Assembly: GCF_033807575.1 (NCBI RefSeq)
Contig: NC_084725.1
Span: 186,001 to 250,000 of the forward strand
Direction: 5' to 3'
Source: Cydia pomonella
Lineage: Eukaryota; Arthropoda; Insecta; Lepidoptera; Tortricidae
Length of the DNA stretch: 64,000 nucleotides
The position numbers were made by a program, and so were the translations under genes. A model generated the notes under the pieces. The model was not told the origin of the DNA. It saw only the letters and a program-made list of their open reading frames with translations, and made no database searches. Of the stretch, positions 1-9,800 are shown piece by piece; within the stretch, counting starts at the first letter, position 1; each line of letters begins with the position of its first letter.

Positions 1-129
1 TGGATTCACATTTGTCTGACGTATCGTGTTGTGTTGTCTCCGGCTTCAAGCGCGCTGTGAATGTCGGGCTTAGCCCGAGCCTACAGTATGAGGTGCGCCG
101 CAGGCGCTCTGTATGTCAGAGCACGCGAA

Positions 130-447
130 CCCTTCGGCCTACGCACTTAGACAATTGTTATCAAAATATTGTTCTGTGTTTAAATACTTACCTCCCGGAT
201 GCCTTGGGCCTCCGGCCTCACGCGGAGCTCAGCCTTCGGCCGTAGCATTTAGATACTTGTACGACAGTTCTGTGTCTGAGCACCTACCTCCCGGATGCTT
301 CGGGCCTGCGCACACAATGCGAATTTGTACTATTGTTTGGTGTTTGAGCACTTACCTCCCAGACACTTCGGGCCTTCGGTCCGACGCGCTAGCCGGAGCG
401 CGGCCTTTGGCCTTCGCATTTAGACACTTGTACTTTTGCTCTGTGTT
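130..447. repeat. GC-rich tandem repeat, about 3.5 diverged units
   Basis: Units of roughly 70-100 bp share the core TTACCTCCCGGATGCTTCGG, followed by a GC-rich CGGCCT/CCGGAGC section and then CATTTAGACACTTGTA and TCTGTGTTT. The cores start near 189, 285 and 352, and a partial unit starts near 138. Open frames across the block are repeat translations with no recognisable domain. The array probably extends beyond the left edge of the window. Confidence 0.7.
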
Positions 448-1346
448 TTAAAAAAAACTGCCTGTTTCGGACGCGATGTATGTTGGCTAATTTGTAATAT
501 CGTAAATTCTATCATTAAAAATTATTTTCGGTCATAATGACCAACAATTTGATGAAGATAGCATTTGAAAGGTTTTTTTGTACTTACCAATTTAGTAGTA
601 CTTGTACACAATTACACCGTCGCCTATGCGATCAATAAGTATGTATTCCAGTAATGATTACTTACGTATACTCGAGTGTTGTAATCGGTAATGGCTACGT
701 TTCACGCCAAAAAAGGCCCAAGCTGAAACGGTTAATGATTGTTATTTTAATCGAAATTCAATTTCAATTAGTAATTAAACGCATTACTAATGATTTCATT
801 ATCACACTTAATGTATCGATACAAAAAACCCCATTTTTTTTACCGACATCTAATACCACGCATTTGCATTGCATTACAAGAATCGGAAATGAAATGCGTC
901 CGGCGCCACAAACGAAACAAAAATCAGTACTTTTGACGTGTTGCATTTTTCATTGTGTGTATTAGATTTTTTTGTCGTGTTCGTAAGGTACTGTTTAGGG
1001 GCGCGCATTTTAAAAACGATTTATTTCGTAAGAAATGTAATAGGTACGTATTTTAATATATCTTTATGTATAACAACATCTTCCAAGCCTATTCCCAAAA
1101 TCACCTGCGTCAGCCCTCATTAATTCATTTTAAGACGTCTCCCTTTAGACGCGGCATTTGCATATTACAAAGTATGGAAGTTCGCTAACGAAGCGCGGGG
1201 CGGGGGGGTCGGGCGGCGGGCGTTAGGGGGAGGGGGGAGTCTAAGGTTGCGCTGTAAGACGGGGAATTGGGTGCAGGGACGGAGTTAGTATTTGGTTTTT
1301 AGATTGGCGTTAGGTAGGTGCGTGGACCAGGAAAAAGACGGTACCA
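448..1346. other. AT-rich spacer followed by a GC-rich patch
   Basis: No gene seen. 1,190-1,250 is a G-rich patch with several runs of G. It could be CpG-island-like or repeat-derived; no splice-supported exon was recognised. Confidence 0.4.
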
Positions 1347-1493
1347 GGCCGCGTAGCCAACGTTACTGTCGTTAACGCTCCGTAGCGTAGCGTAGTCATC
1401 TCTCTCTATCACTCTCCCATATTAGTGCGACTGTGACAGTTGCGTTTCGCTCGCCACGGAGCGTAAACGATATGCACATTGGTTACGCGGGCA
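1347..1493. mobile_element. MITE with ~40-bp terminal inverted repeats
   Basis: The left end GGCCGCGTAGCCAACGTTA and the right end, which reads GCCCGCGTAACCAATGTGC on the minus strand, are inverted copies. The similarity runs inward through TTAACGCTCCGTAGCG versus TTTACGCTCCGTGGCG. The element is 147 bp and non-coding. I see no clear target duplication, so the superfamily is unassigned. Confidence 0.7.
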
Positions 1494-2030
1494 GGCCACG
1501 AAAAAATCACCAATGAGATGGACAGACAAGGTCAAAGCTGTAGTGGAGTTGGAAAATTAAGACGTGTTGTGAAAGTCGTCACCAATCTTGACACGTGAAA
1601 GAAGACGAAGAGTGAAACGATAAAGAAGAAAAAGAGAACTGTGAAATGTGACAACTGTGCGATTGTATATGTAGTGCAGGGACGTCCGACCGGAATCAGG
1701 CGGGCTGTCGATCGTTTGTTGTGTTTATTCAGCCCACTTCCCTGGAATTGGAGCTGCAGGTTACTCTTTCTCCTCAAATCCTGCAGAAAATGGTCTTTTC
1801 AACTAAGAGATTATGTTTAAATTTAATTATTACATTTATAACTGTTTCATGGTATAACAAAATAGATGAAACATTTCTAAGTGAAATATATTTGGCAAAT
1901 ATATCATTAATAACAGCAACAAATGATAAGTAAGTTAGGTTTAGGTACTTCCATGTGCTTGGCTTTTTAACGAAGGTTGATTTCGGGTGATTTTAAATAT
2001 AAAGATATAGAGAAAAACTAGATCAAATTT

Positions 2031-2295
2031 GACGACCGGTTTGGCCTAGTAGGTAGTGACCCTGCCTACGAAGCTGATGGTCCCGGGTTCAAATCCTGGT
2101 AAGGGTATTTATTCGTGTGATGAGCATGGATATTTGTTCCTGCATGAGTCATGGGTGTTTTCTTTGTATTTAAGTATTTATAAAGATTTATATATTATAT
2201 ATATCGTTGTCTAAGTACCCTCAACACAAGCCTTATTGAGCGTACTGTAGGACTTAGTCAATTTGTGTAATAATGTCCTATAATATTTATTATTG
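2031..2295 (+). mobile_element. SINE-A copy (tRNA-derived)
   Basis: The tRNA-like head has an A-box-like TGGCCTAGTAGGTAG and a B-box-like GGTTCAAATCC. The body carries the conserved CGTGTGATGAGCATGGATAT and TATATATCGTTGTCTAAGTA, and the tail is TAATATTTATTATTG. At least eight related copies lie in this window. Internal pol III boxes would drive transcription, and mobilisation would depend on a LINE. It is not a functional tRNA gene because no cloverleaf closes. Confidence 0.85.
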
Positions 2296-3720
2296 AAAAT
2301 TACTAATTTGCCTCCGGAAAGGAAACCACCGCTCAACTACCTAGTCTGAATTAAGTGATAGGGCTCATACTTCTTGCTTAGATAACCAGAATAAGTATGT
2401 ATAGTTATGTATGTATGGTATGTTATTGTATTATATTTGGTTGTTGTTGTTAAAGTAGCACCGCCCACAATCTCTCTGCTTTGCCTAAACGTTGACTGGT
2501 AGAGAATGGAATCGAGTAATAAGTCGAGTAGTCATTTCGCAAAAAAATTAACTCTAATAACCCTATAATTCATGGGCATGTAAATACAAAACATTGAAGC
2601 TATGACAATTAATATGTAGTCATAATGTCCAAAAGACATAAAAACAAATTGCTAGTATCATTTTACCCCATAATAATTGAAGATAGCAAACAAAATTTGT
2701 CAGTAGGTACATCTCCCAAATAATGCTTAAATCCTTTGCCCAACTCCGTCCCTGGCACCCTCGAGAGCAGAGAAAGATGAAGGAAATGAAAATGTACGGC
2801 ACAAAAAGGGGGGCGCCGCCCCCCGAAAATTGTATAAAGAGGGGCCGATACCTTTCCAGATAAGCCCTTGTGGGGGGAGGGGGCACATTAGTCTTGCAGA
2901 CAGTTCTTATCGTCTTGGCAATTTCCTTGGATGCGGGTACCTGGTATATGAGCGGTTGTATAATATTTTTACGTACCTAGTAAATATATTTTATTAAGTA
3001 AGATAATTTTAGTAGCTTGTAGCTTGTGCTAAAGGTGTGTTAGGCGTAATAAATGTAATAAGGTTTGCATTAAAAAAAATGGTTTTTTGCTTATTATTGT
3101 TTTATGTTTTATAGTAGGATGGTATTGGCCAATACAAAATTAAATAGTGGAGTATCTAAATCTTAACTACTGTAACCAATGAAACCTTTATATAGGTATT
3201 GCTTCCGTTTGTCACAGCCGAAGTATTATTTTGTTTAATTTTATATTATTTGGTAATTCTATTCTATTTTTTCTATCAATTACAGCTTAATTTGGTAATA
3301 ATAAATTATAAAACAAGTTATTTTACATCTTAATTTTTTTGTATATATTTTTTTAACTGCATGATGCCCGTAATTATTTTTTACATTATTTCTACAACTT
3401 TTACATTATCGCATGGATATGAATTTTTTTACACTTTATTCATTAACAGGATGTAAGATAACAATTTTTCGAAACTTATAAATATCAGTGAATAATCTGC
3501 CAAGTACATTATTTTACAATTAAACTAAGTAATATTATTACCTCTATTTATAAACGTAAATGTTCGTACAGTAATCCACCTGTCATGCAAATCCCGGAAC
3601 ACACGCACTCCCACAAACATACATTTTTAATTCCCATCCTCTTACATACCTCCTTATGTACACATAAAGGCACATAACTGTTATTTATTCGCCTCAAGAG
3701 CCGCGGATCCCGCGAGCCCC
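2296..3720. other. AT-rich spacer
   Basis: No gene seen. 2,805-2,885 is GC-rich with a GGGGGCGCCGCCCCC-like palindrome. A 16-base motif at 1,271 (GTGCAGGGACGGAGTT) recurs nearly intact on the opposite strand at 2,742. Confidence 0.4.
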
Positions 3721-3724
3721 CCGT

Positions 3725-3754
3725 GGGGCCGGGGCCGGGGCCGGGGCGGGGGCC
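3725..3754 (+). repeat. GGGGCC hexanucleotide tract, G-quadruplex-prone
   Basis: Three tandem GGGGCC units are followed by GGGGC and GGGGGCC. This gives five runs of four or more G separated by 1-2 bases, which fits an intramolecular G-quadruplex motif on the + strand. The context is otherwise AT-rich. Confidence 0.8.
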
Positions 3755-5019
3755 ACCTGAGACGCCAAGACGGTGGCACTCAAAATTTCGTTTATATAAT
3801 ATGGATATACGGGGAAATTAATTAGTTTCGCAGTGTTAAGTTTTACGTAGTTGGAAGATAAGGAAGGGTTCGGGTGTGGACTGTGGAGCTCGCGCGCGGA
3901 GTTATAAGAAACATGTTTAGATATAGATTACTGTTGAATTATTTACGTATGCATTAGAATTTAGCGACATTTGGTTTATTTCAGTGAACGCGTTCGCCTA
4001 TTGCCTTGGAATAGGCTGGGAGAAGTATGTATATATGTAAATATATGAATGTAAATGTAACAAACGTTATTGGGGCGCAAATAAACGAAAAATCTAAGTA
4101 AATTCGATTTGTGATAGTGTGTTTGTTAGATTCCTATGTAAAAATAAATAAATAAAAATCATTTATTTATACATGGTTAATAAACATTAAAAACAAATCT
4201 TGTTACAATATAAAATAAAATAGAATTAAAACTAAAATCTAATCAGTGGCCGCATGCAGTCTCTGCCAACGATTGAGCATGAGGCAATTTTCGGGTTCCA
4301 TAAACACGCTCAGAAATAAGCATTCTATATAAAACAATATTCAATTATTGCTAAAAATAACTTTCACAACCATACATGTTATTTTTCACATGTCCACATT
4401 GTTATGAGCTAACTTAAATCATAATAACTAAATATGATTCATGAAACGTTATCAAAATTTAAAACAAAATATTGTTAACACCTTATAAATTCTACAACAT
4501 CTTTCGATCGTAAATTCAACTAAACCGGGTAATCGACAACTTCACAGAAACAGGTGTCTTATTTTACCCGACTGGTATAAAAGAGGGTTACCTTAAGACA
4601 CCACGCCAAGCCCTGGCGAAGATACCTGTATCGTGCCTCGTACCCACGACCTGACAACGAACGCAATCTTTCTACTTTTACCCGATAGCTATAAAAGAGG
4701 GATACAATGTAGGAACGGGTTTCCATTTAGATCTGGTTTTGAAAGTGTTGGATAGATATTATAGACAGTAACTAGTTTTATGAGAAAATTGGAATGGTAC
4801 TTCATAGGAATTGGTTTGAAATCATTGTTAGATCGCTATATTGTAACGTAAGGTGCAGTAAACAGTCAATATTTGTCAGTAGGAATCCACGACACTTCTC
4901 GTACTTAACTAGTTTTATGAGAAATTTCAAACGGTAGTTCATGGGAATTTAAAAGACCCATCCAACGAAAAAAATAATGTAGGGTACTTACACTAAAAAT
5001 AAAATTTTCTAGTTTTTAT
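3755..5019. other. AT-rich spacer with a local duplication
   Basis: No gene seen. Two diverged copies of an ACTAGTTTTATGAGAAA segment start at about 4,770 and 4,907. Two TTTTACCCGA...ATAAAAGAGGG segments lie near 4,562 and 4,677. Confidence 0.4.
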
Positions 5020-5026
5020 TTTATCT

Positions 5027-5190
5027 GTCGGTTGCCATGCATGATTTATATATGCATGCTAAATTGCAGCTTTTTAGCACTAACGATCATGTAGCAAAAC
5101 TGTAGACGGACGGACAGGAGGACTTGGAGAAACTATAGGGTTCTCAAGGGAACTCAAGGGTTCTTAGTTGACTACGGAACCCTGAAAACG
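5027..5190 (+). repeat. Repeat family D, 3' part
   Basis: It carries the conserved GCCATGCATGATT, a GACGGACGGACAG tract, AAACTATAGGGTTC and the end block CTACGGAACCCTGAAAACG. Other copies in the window are near 16.6, 29.0, 30.2 and 63.9 kb. Non-coding. Confidence 0.65.
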
Positions 5191-6387
5191 TTCCTTAAAC
5201 TTTAAAATATTTAACGACAAAAATAGTATACAGGTTGGAAAGAAGTAATAGGCCCTGGAGGGAAACTGCCTTAAAACCTTAAGTTAGCTCATTTCGCTTA
5301 AAGAAAACATATTTTCATTAAAAAAAAAACAGCATTTAAAGATGTTTTAAATTTGCTTGTCTCGCCCGGGAAATAAACAGACTAAAAATTCAAAAAATAC
5401 TTTAAATTTTAGTTTGACAGGCGAGTGTAAGATATAATGTTCCTTGAAGAAAAAGCTTTAACTATATTGACTAATAGTGGAATAAAATAGCGCGTGTTTT
5501 TTTTTTTTTAGTCGGTTCGATTCCCGAGCGTAACAAGCGAATTAAAATAAAACAAAAAAATTAATAGTTTTTATTTCTTGAAAAAAAAAATTGGCACCTT
5601 CCTTCGCTCGTATTTTTTTCCAAACTATATCGTATCTATATTATGCCGTTATCAATTTAGATGAGAGGCGCAAAAAAAAAAGATTTTTTTTTAAAGTTTA
5701 CTACATATAAATGTAAACAAGAATACTTGTTTACATTATGCTTAAAATATTACTATACTTTTGTCAACGCTTGAATTTTACCTTTGTTATGGCTAAGTAT
5801 TTACTTTTGATATATGTAACTGTGTTACATATACCTATAGTTATTTATTATTTTTGATTATTCATTTTGTTGTTTCTAGTATTCATAAAATAACTCGTAA
5901 CTAACCAAACATATACACGCTTGTAAGTTTTACATAATTTAATACATTTAAAAAGACTCGTCTGTTATTCAACGGCTATACAAGATAATTAGAAGTAATA
6001 AAATATTTTAAAAATAATTGTTTTCCTCGTGTATACGTTGGATGATTGTTACTTGTGTATGATAGGAAGGCTAATATCTGCGTGGACGGGAGTGCTTGAA
6101 AGGATGCAAGACAGAGATATTCGTAGGTATAAGTAGGTAGTTATTTTATAAATATTTGAGTTCTGATACATTTAGGTTCAGTTTTTAATTAGTTTTATAT
6201 TTAGATATATTTAAGTATGTATTTTCATGAAATTTAATCCATTTTAGATAAAAGTTAGTTTTTATTAAATAAATATTTTTTTTTCATCTTCAACTTGAAT
6301 ATAATCTGAAAAATTGTTTATAGACAATACTAATATAAACTAACTAAATTAAACCCATATAACCCTTATTTTATAAGAAAACATAAA
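5191..6387. other. AT-rich spacer
   Basis: No gene seen. Short hairpins occur, for example ATGTAAACAAG/CTTGTTTACAT at 5,711-5,736 and TATATGTAAC/GTTACATATA near 5,812-5,834. On the minus strand the right end may include 3'-UTR sequence of the LINE remnant at 13,095-13,175, now split by the BEL/Pao insertion. Confidence 0.35.
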
Positions 6388-6393
6388 CATAAG
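6388..6393 (+). repeat. Target-site duplication (left), CATAAG
   Basis: CATAAG immediately precedes the first base of the inverted LTR edge (TGTAAATGG). The same six bases follow the 3' LTR at 13,071-13,076. BEL/Pao integrases generate duplications of about 4-6 bp. Confidence 0.8.
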
Positions 6394-6516
6394 TGTAAAT
6401 GGTAGGCACTGGCGCGAGGAATGAAAAGCAGGAGTAAACTTGACAATGAAACTTTTATTTTAACTTTCGGATACAGGGTCGAGTTAAACCGATCGCGTCT
6501 AGCAGCGGACTGCCGC
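6394..6516 (-). repeat. Inverted copy of the LTR outer (U5-side) end
   Basis: 123 bases are the exact reverse complement of 12,948-13,070, the last 123 bases of the 3' LTR, so the element's left boundary is the LTR's right edge facing outward. The inverted segment joins the pol 3' copy at a shared GCCGC (6,512-6,516). Confidence 0.92.
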
Positions 6517-6727
6517 TAAAAGTAGGGGACCTCGTTCTGGTGGTAGATCCCAACTCTCCCCGTAATATGTGGCCGAAGGGATTGATCACGCAGGTAATTC
6601 CTGGCGCAGACGGACGGATCCGTTTAGTGGAGGTGAGGACGGCTACCGGGACTTACCGGAGGTCCGCGGCTCGCATCGCTCGTATTCCCGTAAGTTTAGA
6701 GTGCTGAGTCAGCACTGGGGTGGGGAG
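6512..6727 (+). repeat. Duplicated 3' end of pol plus purine tract
   Basis: A direct copy of 12,575-12,790, with two substitutions. It holds the last ~64 codons of the polyprotein, the stop codon and the purine-rich tract next to the LTR. It lies upstream of the 5' LTR, where host DNA would normally be, so it cannot be part of a normal provirus-like layout. Confidence 0.92.
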
Positions 6728-6815
6728 TGTTAGCGATGCGCTCACTATAGGTACATATGTAACTGTCAAGTTTACTCCTGCTTTTCATTCCTCGCGCCAG
6801 TGCCTACCATTTACA
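6728..6815 (+). repeat. 5' LTR, internally deleted (88 bp)
   Basis: It starts TGTTAGCGATG and ends CATTTACA. It equals the first 37 and last 51 bases of the 3' LTR, lacking 192 bp in the middle. The junction falls at imperfect GTTAAGTTTA/GTCAAGTTTA repeats present in the full LTR. The missing part holds an AATAAA signal and probably promoter sequence, so transcription from this LTR is doubtful. Confidence 0.88.
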
Positions 6816-6818
6816 AAG

Positions 6819-6834
6819 TGGTCTTCGAACCGGA
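6819..6834 (+). promoter_or_regulatory. Possible primer-binding site
   Basis: TGGTCTTCGAACCGGA starts 3 bases after the 5' LTR. It begins with TGG, as expected for pairing to a tRNA 3' CCA. The matching tRNA was not identified, so this is positional inference. Confidence 0.4.
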
Positions 6835-6836
6835 TA

Positions 6837-9800
6837 ATGCCGATACACCGAACGCCTTCAAAAATGGAAACGCGTAGTGCGAAGGTACGTCGGGAGCACG
6901 CGGAACACATGGCGCGCGAGCAAGAACAAAGAAAAAGTGAGGTTATACCGCCGTGCAATGAAACTACGCCCGAAAAAATCGAGAATCCTTTGGATCCGAT
7001 GGTCAAGAAGTTTCTACAATACAAATTAAATGCGACAAGCAGCATAAAGTCGGAACCAATGCAGCAATTTAAGCCAATTCCCGACATAAAGCCTGCCGCG
7101 TCACATGTGGGTGCCGTCCCGAGCAGCAAGGGCTCACGAAGATCGTCAGCCTCTAAAGAAGCCAGGCGAAAGCAATTAATTTTGGACGCCGCAAAGGAAA
7201 AGGCTGCGATTCAAATGGATCTAATTAATAAAACCTTAGACGCGCAACTTGCAGCTCTTAATAGTGACGAAGAGGACCTAGAAGAATACAGTTCACAATT
7301 CGATGGCAATGCACCTCTTCGCAAAGATATCAATGCGTGGGTTGAGCACCAAAGCATCCACACGGAACTACCTGAGGAGCAGCAAGCCCCCGACAATGGA
7401 GTCACAACGGACGCGCTGCACATTTCAGTTCCAGCACAGATGCCTGCACCTGTGATACCCTCTGCATTCACCGAGCAAGCTCAGCCGAGGCCAGCGTCTA
7501 GCTTAGCGCCGCGCGCCGCCGCCGATGGCTTCATGCCGGCAGCGCCGCCTGCGCCCGAAGGTACCGTCAGCGCGCTCAACCAAACAGTGCAATTATTAGC
7601 CGGTGCACTTAAAGACCTATCGACCGCTAGCAATCAAGTGCCTAACGCCAGTTTACTCAGCCGCATTAGCACGCCTAAGGACCTACCTGAATTTTCAGGT
7701 GACCAATTAGAATGGCTTCAGTTCAAACAGGCGTACCAGGAGTCTACTGAGGTCTGTAGATTTACAGATAAAGAAAATTTATGGAGGCTTCGTAAATGTC
7801 TTAAAGGAGCCGCACGTGATGCTGTCACTGCATTATTTATCAGCGCCACGTCGCCCGACCGGGTAATGTCGACCTTGGAGCTACGTTTTGGAAACCCCGA
7901 CAGCATCATTTCTCGTGTTCTGCAAGACATCAAGAAGCTACAGCCTTTGCAACTCGAATATCATAAGGATATAGTTATGTTCGCAGTGAAGGTTCAAAAT
8001 TTCGTAGAAGCTGTGCGAGCAGTAGGACGCGAGGAGTACCTACATGGCATGAATATCGTCTCCATCATCCTATCCAAGCTGCCCACTGTGCTTATCTCCA
8101 AATGGTCAGACTACAGTTTTAAACTTTTCCAAGATGCCCGGAAATCGAGGTTAGTCATTCTATCGGATTTTCTTAATGACGAAGCATTAAAGATTTCTAC
8201 AACTGCAAGTTTTTTAACAACTACGCGCAGCGATATGTATAAAAACAAATCTAGCGAACATTCATCTTCCCGTACACAAACTGTTTTACTACAAACTGAA
8301 GAAGGCGATTTAAAATGTTTATTTTGCCGAACAGCTGTGCATAAGATAACGGAATGCAAACCATTTAAGAAGGCGTTGCGAAAAATACGATGGCAACATG
8401 TAAAAAAACATGGTTTATGCTACAAATGCATTATCTCCAAGCATGAACGCGATACTTGCAAGGCCCCTGCGTGCGACAAGGACGGCTGCGGAGCTCCACA
8501 TCATCGCCTACTACATTATCCGGTAAACAACAGTGCGCGTGACGTCACGGCGGCGCCCGCACCGCTGCCGAGTGCAAGTGTACCGAATAATAGTACAGCC
8601 GCGCCGCGCGAACCCGCGTTCAAGCCAGTGATGGAAACTTTAACTCATATAAAAGCGACCGACAGCAGAGTGTTGTTAAAAGTAGTACCAGTGCGTGTGC
8701 AGGGACCTAACGGTATGGTAAATAGCACCGCGCTATTGGACGATGGATCTTCCGTCTCGTTAATAAGTGCTAATCTCGCGCGACGCGTCGGTCTACGTGG
8801 TAATTCACAGACATTGCGAGTTCACGGTGCGTTTAAAGATAACGAACTTGAGTACAAATCGACAAAAGTGAATGTCGACCTTAAAGGTATGGACAATAAG
8901 GTTTATAATGTTAAATTGCGTTGTGTTGAAGAATTGAGTTTGCCAATACAAACATTGTCTGTTTTAAAATTAGTTAATTACTCTCACTTAGCTGATATAA
9001 AACATAAATTTTGTACCACTGATTCAGAACCTGAATTATTATTAGGTCAAGATAACTTACATGTTGTAATACCTATTCAAATACGGGAGGGCAAATATAA
9101 TGAGCCATCAGCTACACTCACCCGCCTCGGCTGGAGTGTCCATGGGAAAGTGTGCGTGCCGCGGACTGTCCGTCCGTCCAGGGGCCCGCCATCTGTCGCT
9201 GTGCATACTAACCTTTTTATTGCAGATAGCGGAGCAGAACACGATACCACATCAGATGAGTGCCTCCTAAGGGAAATCCACGAAGATGTTAGGCGCTCAT
9301 TTTTGCTAGATTCCATGGGCGTGACGACGCACGTGCGGCAAAAGGCCGACGACGCCCGCGCCGTCGCGCAGCTGGAGCGCTCCGCCGAGCTCATCGATGG
9401 GCGTTGGTACGTCGGCCTTCCGTGGAAGGACGAACACCGCCCCATGCCCGATTCCCGCCCAAACGCGCTTACCAGGATGAAGGGTATTGAGCGCAAAATG
9501 GGTAAGAATCCAGGTTTCGCCGAAAGGTACCGTGAAAGGGTCAATCATTTGTTAGAAAATGATTACGCTATGGAACTAATTAACACCGAGGTCACGCCGA
9601 AGACTTATTACTTACCTCATTTCGGCGTAGACAACCCCAATAAGCAAAAACTTCGTCTGGTATTTGATGCTGCAAGTCAGGTAAGTGGTAGCTCCTGGAA
9701 CGATTATTTGCTCACAGGACCTGACCTATTGTCATCACTTTTAGGTATAATGCTGCGCTTTCGGGAACATCCAATTGCAGTAACAGGTGACATTAGAGAC

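Noticed and set aside
1170..1260. CpG-island-like promoter of a host gene
   Set aside because: G-rich but with no exon, splice site or core promoter element I can support.
2041..2110. Possible tRNA genes at SINE-A and SINE-B heads
   Set aside because: A and B boxes are present but no cloverleaf or acceptor stem closes, and the same heads recur with identical non-tRNA bodies.
4213..4330. Minus-strand peptide ENCLMLNRWQRLHAATD followed by a stop, resembling a LINE C-terminus
   Set aside because: It is only ~30 codons, I could not name a family, and there is no supporting domain.
6720..6836. Upstream extension of the BEL/Pao frame starting at GTG 6,720
   Set aside because: These codons lie in the purine tract, the LTR and the primer-binding region. 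The first ATG after the LTR is at 6,837 and a better-context ATG is at 6,864.
9077..9548. Antisense frames within gag-pol
   Set aside because: They are shadows of the strongly supported + strand polyprotein.
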